DNA of 48,053 nucleotides from an uncultured beta proteobacterium (GTDB lineage Bacteria; Pseudomonadota; Gammaproteobacteria; Burkholderiales; Rhodocyclaceae). Shown piece after piece: positions 1-8,067 of this stretch (the first letter of the stretch is position 1; each line of letters opens with the position of its first letter). The position numbers and the translations under genes were made by a program. The DNA lies in contig CAISOB010000114.1 in the NCBI GenBank assembly GCA_903886975.1, forward strand, positions 1 to 48,053, written 5' to 3'. The notes below the pieces were generated by a model. It was given only the letters and a program-made list of their open reading frames with translations, ran no database searches and was not told the DNA's origin.

Positions 1-245
1 CGCTACGCTACGCCCGCTGGCCAAGGCAAGACAAAAACCAGCAGCACAAGCTGGACTCTCAGGAGTCCATTTCAAGCAATCGACTGGCTACCTTTTGCTC
101 CGCCTCGCTGGCTCCCAATTCCGCGCCATTCACAATTGAGAAATTCGTGCGACACCGTTGCGAAACCGCCCTGCGTGAGAACCCCGCATCGCTGGAGCGC
201 TGGGACAACGCGCGAGAAGGTGCCGCGAAAGCTGCCGATTCGCGC
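1..245. other. Left-edge non-coding stretch
   Basis: No gene could be supported here. The stretch lies downstream of the minus-strand srkA-like gene. It contains two small inverted repeats: CCAGC/GCTGG at about 39-55 and GGACTC/GAGTCC at 53-68 with a TCAG loop. One plus-strand frame is open through the stretch, but the peptide has no recognisable family character. These may be the 3' end of the srkA transcript or the edge of something outside the window. Confidence 0.4.
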
Positions 246-1250
246 TTAATTCGACCACAACGGCGGCTCGTCCATCAGCGCGATCTGCTCGCGCAGTTCG
301 AGGATTCGATCCTGCCAGTAGCGCTGCGTATTGAACCACGGGAAAGCCGCCGGAAAAGCCGGATCGTCCCAGCGCCGCGCCAGCCAACCGGCGTAGTGAA
401 TCAGGCGCAGCGTGCGCAACGCCTCGATCAGATGCAGCTCGCGCGGATCGAACGCGTAGAAATCCTCGTAACCGGCGAGCACGTCGGCCAGCTGCCGCGC
501 CTGGTCGGCCCTTTCGCCGGAAAGCAGCATCCACAGGTCCTGGATTGCCGGCCCCATGCGCGCGTCGTCGAAATCGACAAAGAACGGGCCACTGGCATTC
601 TCATTCCGGCCATCGTCCTCGACCCACAGCACATTGCCGGCGTGACAATCGCCATGCAGGCGCAGCGTCGCGACCTGGCCGGCACGGTCGAAGCAGTAGC
701 GGACGCCGGCGAGCGCCTGATCGACGATGCCGAAATAGACGTCAGCGAGTTCCGGCGGCAGGAATCCGCCGTCCTGAAGAAAGTCGCGCGGCGCTTCGCC
801 GATACTTTGCACACTGATTTCCGGCCGCTCGGCAAAAGGTTTGAGCGCGCCGACCGCGTGAATGCGGCCGATAAAGCGTCCCATCCATTCGAGCGTCTGG
901 CCGCTGTCGAACTCCGGCGCCCGGCCGCCCTGCCGCGGGAACACCGCGAAGCGCAAATCGTCTTGGTGGTGCAAGGTCTGCCCGGCGAGGCGCAGCGGCG
1001 CGACGACCGGCAGCTCGCGCCCGGCGAGTTCGGTCGAGAACGCGTGCTCCTCGAGGATCGCCGCATCGCTCCAGCGGCCGGCACGATAGAACTTGGCGAC
1101 GAGCGGCGCGCCTTCTTCGAGATACAGCTGATAGACGCGATTCTCGTAACTGTTGAGCGCAAGCAGCCGGCCGTCCGGGCAAAGCCCGACGGCCTCGATC
1201 GCATCGAGGATGGAATCGGGCGTCAGCGTGGCAAAAGGTCTGGTCGTCAT
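246..1250 (-). CDS. srkA: Stress response kinase A (SrkA/YihE/RdoA family)
   Basis: A 334-residue protein of the aminoglycoside-phosphotransferase-like kinase fold, matching the usual SrkA length of about 330. SrkA is a cytoplasmic Ser/Thr kinase linked to Cpx and envelope stress and to protection from stress-induced death. Visible motifs are the catalytic loop HGDCHAGN and the metal-binding VDFDDARMGP about 25 residues later. The C-terminal helices (residues about 250-330) are rich in Trp, Arg and Leu as in the family. I chose the ATG at 1250 (MTTRP) over an upstream in-frame start at 1265 because the family begins close to this point. It is divergent from the spermidine-synthase-like gene, with about 85 bases between them for both promoters. 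The stop is followed by non-coding sequence, so it appears monocistronic. Confidence 0.85.
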   Translation of the reverse strand: MTTRPFATLTPDSILDAIEAVGLCPDGRLLALNSYENRVYQLYLEEGAPLVAKFYRAGRWSDAAILEEHAFSTELAGRELPVVAPLRLAGQTLHHQDDLRFAVFPRQGGRAPEFDSGQTLEWMGRFIGRIHAVGALKPFAERPEISVQSIGEAPRDFLQDGGFLPPELADVYFGIVDQALAGVRYCFDRAGQVATLRLHGDCHAGNVLWVEDDGRNENASGPFFVDFDDARMGPAIQDLWMLLSGERADQARQLADVLAGYEDFYAFDPRELHLIEALRTLRLIHYAGWLARRWDDPAFPAAFPWFNTQRYWQDRILELREQIALMDEPPLWSN

Positions 1251-1335
1251 CGCGTCAGGATACACGACGCGTTAGAATTCGCCATTGATAGCGCCGGACG
1301 CTCCGGACAACGCTCCTCGAAAGCGGCAAGCACCG

Positions 1336-2091
1336 ATGGCCCAGAACTCGATCGAAGTCAGCGAAAAAGACGGCGTACGCTATCTGCATTTCAGTTCGGA
1401 ATGGATACAGGGCGCCATGCGCGTTCAGCGGCCCAACGCGCTCGAGTTGCACTACACGCGCGAAATGATGGCCGGCCTGCTGCTGCGCGAGCCGCCGTGG
1501 CCACGCACGGCCTTGCTGATCGGCCTCGGCGCCGGTTCGCTGGCCAAGTTCATTTACCACCATCTGCCGGCGACGAAGATCACCGTCGTCGAAATCAATC
1601 CGCAGGTCGAGATCGTCGCGCGCCTGCATTTCAAGTTGCCGGCCGACCCGACGCGGCTGCACGTGGTCATCGCCGACGGCGCCGAGTACATGCTCAAGGG
1701 CGGCAGGCAGTTCGACTGCATTCTTGTCGACGGCTTCGATGAAAACGGCCGCGCCGGCGTGCTCGACACCCTGCCCTTCTACCAAGCCTGCCGCGCCCGG
1801 CTGACCGCCAAGGGCCTGCTGTCGGTCAATCTGCTCGGCCACAGCCGCGGATTCGCCAGCAGCACCGAGGCCATCGATACGGCATTCGACGGCCGCTCGC
1901 TGGTCTTCCCCTCGTGCGACAGCGGCAATACGATCGCCTTCGCCACTGACGGCGAGCCCGTCGACGTCGGCCTCGAAGAACTGATCGCCCGCGCCAAGAA
2001 TTGCAAGACGGAAACCGGCCTCAACCTGATGCCGACGATCCCCGGGCTGCAAGTCGCCGGCAAGCTGATTCAAGACCGGCTGCTGATCTGA
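1336..2091 (+). CDS. Spermidine-synthase-like methyltransferase-fold protein
   Basis: A 251-residue protein of the spermidine synthase (SpeE-like) superfamily. The nucleotide-binding glycine loop IGLGAGSLAKF lies near residue 60. It is followed by the acidic VVEINPQVE strand, a DGAEYM segment and VDGFDENG, which lines up with the catalytic-Asp segment of aminopropyltransferases. The protein lacks the N-terminal beta-hairpin domain typical of authentic SpeE and is shorter than the classical enzyme (about 280-290). It may therefore be one of the widespread SpeE-like proteins of unproven substrate. The ATG at 1336 (MAQNSIEV) is preferred to a TTG at 1285, because the extra 17 residues look non-conserved. 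It converges with the CbiX-like gene, with 5 bases between the stops. Confidence 0.75.
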   Translation: MAQNSIEVSEKDGVRYLHFSSEWIQGAMRVQRPNALELHYTREMMAGLLLREPPWPRTALLIGLGAGSLAKFIYHHLPATKITVVEINPQVEIVARLHFKLPADPTRLHVVIADGAEYMLKGGRQFDCILVDGFDENGRAGVLDTLPFYQACRARLTAKGLLSVNLLGHSRGFASSTEAIDTAFDGRSLVFPSCDSGNTIAFATDGEPVDVGLEELIARAKNCKTETGLNLMPTIPGLQVAGKLIQDRLLI

Positions 2092-2096
2092 GGCTA

Positions 2097-2477
2097 TCAG
2101 GCTGTCCCTGCGGCGAGCGCCAGCACGTGCGCCGCGATGGCCTGCACGACGCTCTCCGCTTCGCCGACGGCACAGCCCACTTCAATACGCGCCTGCGGAT
2201 TGCGCTCGCGCAGCTCGTCGATCAGGCGCGGCACGTCGCGCTTGAGGTGGCCGCCCTGGGCAATGAACATCGGCAGCACGACAATCCGCTCGAAACCCTC
2301 GGCAAGCAAGGATTCGGCACAATCGAAGAGCGCCGGCGCGAGCAATTCGAGGAAGGCCAACTCGACGCGCAGTTCGGGCGCCTGCGCGCGAACTGCCGAG
2401 CACACGCGGCGCAGCGGCGCCGCCCACTCGGGGTCGCGGGCGCCGTGCGCAAAGAGGATGATGGCGGTTCCGGGCAT
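2097..2477 (-). CDS. Short CbiX/SirB-type sirohydrochlorin chelatase
   Basis: A 126-residue protein of the class II chelatase family (CbiX-S/SirB). These enzymes insert Co2+ or Fe2+ into sirohydrochlorin for cobalamin or siroheme synthesis. The N-terminal ILFAHGARDPEW segment carries the first metal-binding His. QGGHLKRDVP near residue 80 carries the second. The length fits the single-domain CbiX-S/SirB form, which is active as a dimer. The ATG at 2477 (MPGTAIILFAHG) fits the family start; a longer reading to 2627 adds about 50 residues of no family character. It converges with the SpeE-like gene and diverges from the haem-lipoprotein gene. No siroheme or cobalamin genes are adjacent, so the metal and pathway cannot be decided here. 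Confidence 0.8.
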   Translation of the reverse strand: MPGTAIILFAHGARDPEWAAPLRRVCSAVRAQAPELRVELAFLELLAPALFDCAESLLAEGFERIVVLPMFIAQGGHLKRDVPRLIDELRERNPQARIEVGCAVGEAESVVQAIAAHVLALAAGTA

Positions 2478-2650
2478 AGTCTCTACTTTAGCGCATCGGC
2501 GGCGCGGCACGGCAACGGGCTCGCATTCCATCCGCTGTATTTCCGCGAGCCGCAGGGTTATAGTGAGTCTGTGTATGCCAAGCGCGCCCTCGGGCAGGTC
2601 GTGCGCGAATGCATTCCCGGCATGCAAGCCATGGAAAGAGGGAGGATGAT

Positions 2651-3025
2651 ATGAAAATCGGAATTTTGCCGAGCGGTGTCTTCTGCTGTGCCGTTTTCCT
2701 GCTTGCGGCGTGCGGGCAAAAGGAAATCAGCTACAAGGCCGACGTGCAACCGATACTCGCGCAATACTGCAACGAGTGCCACGTGGCCGGCGGCGAAGGC
2801 CAGCAAAAGAGCGGCTTGGACATGAGCAGCTACGAAGGCCTGATGAAAGGCACCAAGTTCGGCGCCGTCGTCAAACGCGGCGACACACTCACCAGCGCGA
2901 TGATCATGCTGGTCGAGGGACGCGCCGACCCTTCGATCAAGATGCCGCATGGCAAGGCGCCACTGCCGAAGGAAAAGATCGACGTGCTGAAGAAATGGGT
3001 TGAACAGGGGGCAAAGAACAACTAG
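2651..3025 (+). CDS. Haem-binding c-type cytochrome lipoprotein
   Basis: A 124-residue exported lipoprotein. A short signal peptide ends in a lipobox (FLLAAC, Cys near residue 20), so the mature protein should be anchored to a membrane facing the periplasm. A single CNECH motif at about residues 44-48 would bind haem c covalently. SIKMPHGKAPLP at about residues 98-109 could supply the distal Met ligand (IKMPHG). The YKADVQPILAQYC start is typical of the planctomycete-type (PSCyt1-like) cytochrome c domain, also common in betaproteobacteria. The ATG at 2651 is supported by a strong ribosome site, GAGGGAGGA, a few bases upstream; an in-frame start at 2609 would destroy the signal peptide. The electron partner is unknown. 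Confidence 0.8.
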   Translation: MKIGILPSGVFCCAVFLLAACGQKEISYKADVQPILAQYCNECHVAGGEGQQKSGLDMSSYEGLMKGTKFGAVVKRGDTLTSAMIMLVEGRADPSIKMPHGKAPLPKEKIDVLKKWVEQGAKNN

Positions 3026-3053
3026 CGCCAAAGCGCGCCAGCGATCCGAAGAA

Positions 3054-3632
3054 TCAGACCAGACCGAAGCCGCCGAGAACGGCGCCCGCGCCGAGCAGCC
3101 AGAGCAAGTGCATCTTGCTGCGCAGAACGATCAGTACGGTTGCCGCGGTGACCACCCAAAGCGGCCATTGGCTCGCCGGGTGCGCGCTGGCGAGTATCCA
3201 GCCGGTGGCGATCAGCAGCGCCACCACGACCGGCCCCATCCCTTGCTTGAACGCGCGCACTGCCGGCAAGTCGCGATTGGCGTGTCCCCAACGCGCGGCC
3301 AGGCAAACCAGCGTCGTGCTCGGCAACAGGATGCCGGTCATGGTGATCAGCGCGCCGAGCAGGGCGGTCGCGAGGCCTCCGGCATTCAGGCCGATATTCC
3401 AGCCGAGCAGCGCGACGAAAAGGATGTTCGGCCCGGGCGCCGCCTGGGCGATGGCGATCGAGTCGTTGAACTGGAAATCGCTCAGCCAGTGCTGCTGGTC
3501 GACGAGGTAGCGGTGCATTTCGGGCGCGGTGGTGATCGCCCCGCCGACCGACATCAGGGAGAGCGTCAGGTATTGCGCGAAGAGCGCGAGCCAGTCGCTC
3601 CAATGCAACGCGAGGATGGGCGCGCTGCTCAT
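3054..3632 (-). CDS. chrA2: Chromate transporter, second half-size subunit
   Basis: A 192-residue membrane protein of the CHR family, the downstream half of a two-gene (short-chain) chromate transporter. The family signature SVGGAITTAPEMHRYLV lies near residue 28. It is followed by the helix-turn AQAAPGPNILFVALLG, matching the conserved APGP motif. About five to six hydrophobic segments are visible. The ATG at 3632 overlaps the stop of the upstream half by four bases (ATGA), a strong sign of translational coupling. Short-chain CHR proteins act as heterodimers with the two halves in opposite topology. Chromate export is the known role of the family, but many homologues have not been tested, so the substrate is inferred. 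Confidence 0.85.
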   Translation of the reverse strand: MSSAPILALHWSDWLALFAQYLTLSLMSVGGAITTAPEMHRYLVDQQHWLSDFQFNDSIAIAQAAPGPNILFVALLGWNIGLNAGGLATALLGALITMTGILLPSTTLVCLAARWGHANRDLPAVRAFKQGMGPVVVALLIATGWILASAHPASQWPLWVVTAATVLIVLRSKMHLLWLLGAGAVLGGFGLV

Positions 3633-4195
3633 CGCTTGAGCCTGCGGTAGGCCAGCGGACAGCCGACGGCGCCGAGCGGCAGCAACACGCAGGCGAGCGG
3701 CCAGTGCAGCAGCGCGATTCCGGCAAAACAGGCGATGGCCAGTGCCGCGCATACCGGCAAGCCGAGGACATTGGTCTTGAGTCCGGCCGACAGCTTGACG
3801 CCGGTGGCGATGATCAAGCCGGCCGCAACCGCGCCCATGCCGCGCAGCGCGCCGGCCACCGCCGGTTCGCTGCCGTAGTGCGCATAGGCCAGCGCGGCGA
3901 GCAGGACGACGAGCAAAGGGACGGCCAGCAGCCCGGCAATGGCGGCCATCGCGCCGGGCAGACCAAAATAACGCGCGCCGAGCATCAGGCAGAGGTTGAC
4001 GACGTTGGGGCCGGGCATGATCTGCGCGACCGCCCATTCCTCGATGAACTCCTCTTGCGTCAGCCAGCCTTTCTTTTCGACGAGTTCGCGATGCACGATC
4101 ACCACCACGCCGCCAAAGCCTTGCAGCGCCAGCACCGTGCAGGAAACGAAGAGATCGGTCAGCGATCGGGGTTGTGGATGGTCGGTGGTGTTCAA
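3629..4195 (-). CDS. chrA1: Chromate transporter, first half-size subunit
   Basis: A 188-residue CHR-family membrane protein and the partner of the following gene. The N-terminal signature LALQGFGGVVVIVHRELV (residues about 24-41) and the AQIMPGPNVVNLCLMLG segment (about 57-73) are the paired CHR motifs. The rest consists of hydrophobic helices. It starts at 4195 with MNTTDHPQP. The two genes form a short operon with a 4-base overlap. A hairpin lies between this gene and apt, which is transcribed in the same direction upstream. The window also carries a fused, long-chain ChrA (29882-31210), so this genome encodes both architectures. Confidence 0.85.
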   Translation of the reverse strand: MNTTDHPQPRSLTDLFVSCTVLALQGFGGVVVIVHRELVEKKGWLTQEEFIEEWAVAQIMPGPNVVNLCLMLGARYFGLPGAMAAIAGLLAVPLLVVLLAALAYAHYGSEPAVAGALRGMGAVAAGLIIATGVKLSAGLKTNVLGLPVCAALAIACFAGIALLHWPLACVLLPLGAVGCPLAYRRLKR

Positions 4196-4215
4196 GGTCT
4201 ATTCAATCGCTTCAA

Positions 4216-4241
4216 ATCCAGTGCAGATCCTTGCACTGGAT
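4216..4241 (-). terminator. Perfect 10-bp hairpin after apt
   Basis: ATCCAGTGCA at 4216-4225 and TGCACTGGAT at 4232-4241 form a perfect 10-bp stem with a 6-base loop. It sits ten bases past the apt stop and 20 bases before the chrA1 start. On the minus strand the stem is followed only by a short TTT, so it is a weak candidate intrinsic terminator. It could equally attenuate or process the transcript between the purine genes and the chromate genes. Confidence 0.5.
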
Positions 4242-4251
4242 GTCCGGTTTC

Positions 4252-4779
4252 TCAATACGTCAGCAAGGCAAAACCCGCAACGCCGCTCTCGCGCAGGCGC
4301 GCGCGGCCGCCGAGCGCCGGCAGGTCGATGACCACGGCGGCTTCGACGATCTTCGCGCCGAGGCGCCGCATCAGTCGGGCCGCAGCCAACAGCGTGCCGC
4401 CGGTGGCCATCAGGTCATCGACGATCAGCACATGATCGCCGCTCGCCGCCGCATCGGTATGCACTTCAACGCTCGCCGCGCCGTACTCGAGCAAGTAGGA
4501 CTCGCACATCGTCTCGAACGGCAATTTGCCGGCCTTGCGCACCGGGATGAAACCACAGCCGAGGCGATAGGCCAGCGCCGCGCCGATGATGAAGCCGCGC
4601 GCGTCGATGCCGGCGATGGCGTCGATCCTGGCGTCCGCGTAGCGCCCGGCAAAGGCGTCGATCAGCGCGTGAAACGCCGCGCCGTCGCGCAAGAGCGGCG
4701 TGATGTCGCGAAACATGACGCCGGGTTCGGGCCAGTCAGCGATGCTGCGGATGCGGCTGGCGAAAAATCCGGCGTCCAT
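4252..4779 (-). CDS. apt: Adenine phosphoribosyltransferase
   Basis: A 175-residue enzyme of purine salvage that converts adenine and PRPP to AMP and pyrophosphate in the cytoplasm. The PRPP-binding motif VLIVDDLMATGGTL (about residues 117-130) is intact. The N-terminal PGVMFRDITPLL and the RKAGKLPFET flexible loop (about 80-90) are diagnostic of Apt rather than other type I PRTases. Length is normal. It lies 11 bases downstream of an NCS2 purine permease on the same strand, so the pair probably forms a salvage unit that imports a base and then converts it to the nucleotide. Confidence 0.95.
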   Translation of the reverse strand: MDAGFFASRIRSIADWPEPGVMFRDITPLLRDGAAFHALIDAFAGRYADARIDAIAGIDARGFIIGAALAYRLGCGFIPVRKAGKLPFETMCESYLLEYGAASVEVHTDAAASGDHVLIVDDLMATGGTLLAAARLMRRLGAKIVEAAVVIDLPALGGRARLRESGVAGFALLTY

Positions 4780-4790
4780 CGATCTTTCGC

Positions 4791-6080
4791 TTACAGGAAA
4801 GCGAACTTGAGCACGAAGATGACGGCAATTGCCGCGACCATCGGCGACAGATCACGCGTGCGGCCGGCGAGGACCTTGCACGCTGCATAGGTGATGAAGC
4901 CGAAGGCGATGCCGTGCGCGATCGAAAAAGTGAACGGCATGCTGATCGCCGTAACCACCGCCGGCGCGGCTTCGGTCAGGTCGTCCCAGTCGATTTCGGA
5001 AAGCCCGCGGATCATCAGCACGGCGACATAGCAGAGCGCGGGCGCCGTGGCGTAAGCGGGCACCGTACCGGCCAGCGGCGCGAAGACCAGCGCCGCCAGG
5101 AAGAGCAGCGCGACGACCACGGCGGTGAGCCCGGTGCGCCCGCCGACCGAAGTGCCGGCGGCCGATTCGATGTAGGCCGTTGTCGACGAGGTGCCGAGCA
5201 CGGCGCCGGCGAGAATCGCGCCGGAGTCGGCGAGCAGGGCTTTCTTCAAACGCGGCAGCTTGCCCTCGGCGTCGAGCAGGCCGGCGCGGTGGCAGACGCC
5301 GATCAGCGTTCCCGAGGCATCGAACAACTCGACCATGAAGAAAGTCAGGATGACGGTCAAGAGGCCGGCGTTGAGCGCGCCGGCGATGTCCATCTGCATG
5401 AAGGTCGGAACGATCGAAGGCGGCGGCGCGATGATCCCGCCGAACGGCGTGAGCCCCAGCAGAACCGAAACGACAGTCACCGAAAGAATGCCGATGATGA
5501 TGGCGCCGGTGACCTTGCGCTGCTCGAGCGCAACGATCAGGATGAAACCAATGACAGCGAGCAGCGCTCCTGGTTTATGCAGATCGCCGAGGGTCAGCAG
5601 CGTCGCCGGGTGGCCGGTGATGATGCCGGCATTCTTGAGGCCAATGATCGCCAGGAACAGGCCGATGCCGGCCGAAATCGCGAACTTGAGCGAACGCGGA
5701 ATCGCATTGACGATGGCCTCGCGAATGCGGAACAGGCTGACGATCACGAACAGCGTTCCCGAAATGAAGACCGCGCCGAGGGCCGCCTGCCAGGTGAAGC
5801 CCATGCCCTGCACGACCGCGAAAGCGAAGTAGGCGTTGAGACCCATGCCCGGCGCCAGCGCGATCGGATAATTGGCGTAGAAGCCCATGATTCCCGAGCC
5901 CAGCGCCGCGGCCAGGCAGGTGGCGACAAAGACCGAGTCCTTGGGCATTCCGGCCGCCGATAGGATGTCCGGATTGACGAAGATGATGTAGGCCATGGTC
6001 AGAAAGGTCGTCAACCCGGCCATCACTTCGGTGCGCACGCTAGTGCCATGCGCCGACAGCTTGAAATAGCGTTCCAGCAT
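4791..6080 (-). CDS. NCS2-family purine (guanine/hypoxanthine or adenine) permease
   Basis: A 429-residue inner-membrane permease of the AzgA-like NCS2 subfamily, which imports purine bases by proton symport. The N-terminal FKLSAHGTSVRTEVMAGLTT is characteristic. It is followed by ANYPIALAPGMGLNAYFAF, the proposed substrate-binding TM3 region (about residues 67-86), and GTSSTTAYIESAAGTSVGGR (about 296-315) in the TM10 region. About 12-14 hydrophobic segments fit the family. A G-rich ribosome site (GGGGGAAATC) precedes the ATG at 6080. A TAAAAT-like -10 box lies about 30 bases upstream; its -35 is weak. No purine riboswitch could be recognised in the leader. The gene leads the apt operon. Which base it carries cannot be read from sequence alone. 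Confidence 0.9.
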   Translation of the reverse strand: MLERYFKLSAHGTSVRTEVMAGLTTFLTMAYIIFVNPDILSAAGMPKDSVFVATCLAAALGSGIMGFYANYPIALAPGMGLNAYFAFAVVQGMGFTWQAALGAVFISGTLFVIVSLFRIREAIVNAIPRSLKFAISAGIGLFLAIIGLKNAGIITGHPATLLTLGDLHKPGALLAVIGFILIVALEQRKVTGAIIIGILSVTVVSVLLGLTPFGGIIAPPPSIVPTFMQMDIAGALNAGLLTVILTFFMVELFDASGTLIGVCHRAGLLDAEGKLPRLKKALLADSGAILAGAVLGTSSTTAYIESAAGTSVGGRTGLTAVVVALLFLAALVFAPLAGTVPAYATAPALCYVAVLMIRGLSEIDWDDLTEAAPAVVTAISMPFTFSIAHGIAFGFITYAACKVLAGRTRDLSPMVAAIAVIFVLKFAFL

Positions 6081-6175
6081 GATTTCCCCCGCCCAGAAAA
6101 AACAGCGATTTTAGCGCAGGCCGGCGACTCGATTGAAACTTTCGGCGCGAAAACGTTCGCTTCGGACTGAACAAG

Positions 6176-6619
6176 CTAGCGGATGATGTGCGAGCCGGTA
6201 CTGACGCCAAGATAGACTTCGCGCAGGAAGAGCCCGAGCGAGATGATCATCGTTATCATCGCCAGGACGAAAATCACCGCGACAGCTTTCGCCAGGTCGA
6301 CCGAAATCAGGGCGCCGACGAATGCGCCGGCAACCACCAGGCAGACCAGCAAAGCCGACAGCACCAGGAACAGGATGCCGAGATAGATGATATGGCTGCG
6401 GCGCTGCAGGCCGCGCAACTCGTCTTCGAGTTCCTCAGTCGGCTGATGCGCCGGCGCGCTCGTATCGCGCAGGCGGTCCTGAATGACGCGGCGCCGGTCT
6501 ACAATGCGCCCGAGCCGGGTGTTCATCGCGTTGATCATCGTCGCGATGGCGGTCAGCAGGAACACCGGCGCGACGGCCAGCTGGATCACGTGCGCGATGT
6601 CGGATATGTGAGATTCCAT
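6176..6619 (-). CDS. DUF2721 small membrane protein
   Basis: A 147-residue integral membrane protein of the DUF2721 family, function unknown. It has an N-terminal hydrophobic segment (about residues 10-30), then the conserved charged stretch MNTRLGRIVDRRRVIQDRL. A short acidic linker follows, then two closely spaced C-terminal membrane segments (about 77-102 and 108-130). It begins three bases after the stop of the HlyC/CorC-type gene on the same strand, so the two are almost certainly co-transcribed. That arrangement hints at a shared envelope or ion-homeostasis role, which is inference only. Confidence 0.8.
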   Translation of the reverse strand: MESHISDIAHVIQLAVAPVFLLTAIATMINAMNTRLGRIVDRRRVIQDRLRDTSAPAHQPTEELEDELRGLQRRSHIIYLGILFLVLSALLVCLVVAGAFVGALISVDLAKAVAVIFVLAMITMIISLGLFLREVYLGVSTGSHIIR

Positions 6620-6622
6620 CGC

Positions 6623-7936
6623 CTACGCCGCCGCGTCGCCATCGACCGGCGGCGGCAGCCGGGTCAGCAAGACCTTGTCGACGCGGTTCTTGTCCATATC
6701 GACGACTTCAAAGTGGCAGCCCGCCGCCTCGAACTGGTCGGTTATAACCGGAATCCGCCCGAGCACGAACATCACCAGGCCCCCCAGCGTATTGAAAGCG
6801 TTCTCGTCCTCGCCGGGCAAGTCGGTCTCGATCTTGAGTACCGATTTGAGCCGCTCGATGGCGACGCTGCCGTCGATCAGCCACGAACCGTCGCTGCGCT
6901 CGACGACGTCCTGTTCTTCCGCGACGTCCGAAGAAGGCAGTTCGCCGACGATGGCGGTCAGCACGTCGGTCAGGGTCACGAGTCCCTGCAATTCGCCGTA
7001 TTCATCGACGATCAGCGCGCACTGCTGCCGCGCCTTGCGGAAGTTTTCGAGCAGATGCGTCGTGGTCACCCCTTCGGGAACGTAGAGCGGCGGGTGCAGG
7101 AAGGGCTCGACGTCGAGTTTCTCGCCGGCCAGCGCCAGCTTCAGCAGATCCGCGGTGCGCAGGATGCCGACAATGTGGTCGAGACCGTCGCGGCAGACGA
7201 CCACGCGCGTATAGGGGCTTTCGGCGAGGCGATCGCGAATTTCCGTTTCCGGAGCGTCGAGATCGAGGACGAAAATGTCGTTGCGATGCGTCATGATCGC
7301 GCCGATGCGCTGCTCGTCGAGACGCAACACGTTGGACACGATGACCTGTTCGCTCTCATGGAAGACGCCGGCTTCGGCGCCCTGCTCCATCAGCACATTG
7401 ATCTCGTCGTTGGTCACCGGCGGCTCTTCGCGGTCGCGCGCGCCGAATAGGTGCAGGATCAGGCTGGACGAGGACGACAGCAGCCAGACCAGCGGCCGTG
7501 TGGCACGCGCCAGGACGTTCATCGGCGTGGCGATCAGCGCGGCGATGGTCTCCGGCGCCAGCAGGGCGAGGCGCTTGGGAACGAGTTCGCCGACGACGAC
7601 CGAGAAATAGGTCAGGCCGACCACCACCACGGTCAGCGCCAGGCCCCGGGCAAACGGCGCGACCAGCGCAAACTGGGCAAGGCAGACGGTGAGCGGGTCG
7701 GCCAGCGTGCTCTCGCCGATGGCCCCGGAGAGGATGCCGACCGTCGTGATGCCGACCTGGACGGTGGACAGAAACGCCGAGGGTTCATTGTTCAGCTGCA
7801 AGGCCGAGAGCGCGCCGGGGCTTCCATCATCTGCGAGCTTTTGCAGCCGCGACTTGCGCGAGGAGACGACGGCAATCTCCGACATGGCAAGAACGCCGTT
7901 GAAAAGGATGAGGAAAAGCAGCAGCACGACTTCCAT
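6623..7936 (-). CDS. HlyC/CorC-family CNNM/CBS membrane protein
   Basis: A 437-residue protein with an N-terminal CNNM (DUF21) domain of about four membrane segments (residues 1-190), two CBS domains in the middle and a C-terminal CorC/HlyC (transporter-associated) domain. The start MEVVLLLFLILFNGVLAMSE is the classical DUF21 opening. The NEINVLMEQGAEAG-type segment precedes the CBS pair, and VDEYGELQGLVTLTDVL marks the second CBS repeat. The family is linked to Mg2+/Co2+ efflux or homeostasis; the label hemolysin is historical. I placed the start at the ATG at 7936; an in-frame extension to 8017 adds 27 residues before the membrane domain and is unlikely. It forms an operon with the DUF2721 gene. 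Confidence 0.88.
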   Translation of the reverse strand: MEVVLLLFLILFNGVLAMSEIAVVSSRKSRLQKLADDGSPGALSALQLNNEPSAFLSTVQVGITTVGILSGAIGESTLADPLTVCLAQFALVAPFARGLALTVVVVGLTYFSVVVGELVPKRLALLAPETIAALIATPMNVLARATRPLVWLLSSSSSLILHLFGARDREEPPVTNDEINVLMEQGAEAGVFHESEQVIVSNVLRLDEQRIGAIMTHRNDIFVLDLDAPETEIRDRLAESPYTRVVVCRDGLDHIVGILRTADLLKLALAGEKLDVEPFLHPPLYVPEGVTTTHLLENFRKARQQCALIVDEYGELQGLVTLTDVLTAIVGELPSSDVAEEQDVVERSDGSWLIDGSVAIERLKSVLKIETDLPGEDENAFNTLGGLVMFVLGRIPVITDQFEAAGCHFEVVDMDKNRVDKVLLTRLPPPVDGDAAA

Positions 7937-8067
7937 TGAGGCCTTGATCGAAGGGCTTGTTCGGCCGATCAACCCTAGGTCAGCGCAGGGTTGAAAAGCA
8001 GGACAAGCGAATGACAATTATACCGTTACGCTAGCCTGCTGCGCTAAATGGCACGCGGCGCCAGGGT

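Noticed and set aside
147..1742. 531-residue plus-strand open frame
   Set aside because: It is antisense to srkA and partly overlaps the SpeE-like gene in another frame; the composition is that of a shadow frame.
6081..6175. Purine riboswitch in front of the NCS2 permease
   Set aside because: The leader is short and lacks the three-way-junction core and the conserved loop sequences of the guanine/adenine riboswitch.
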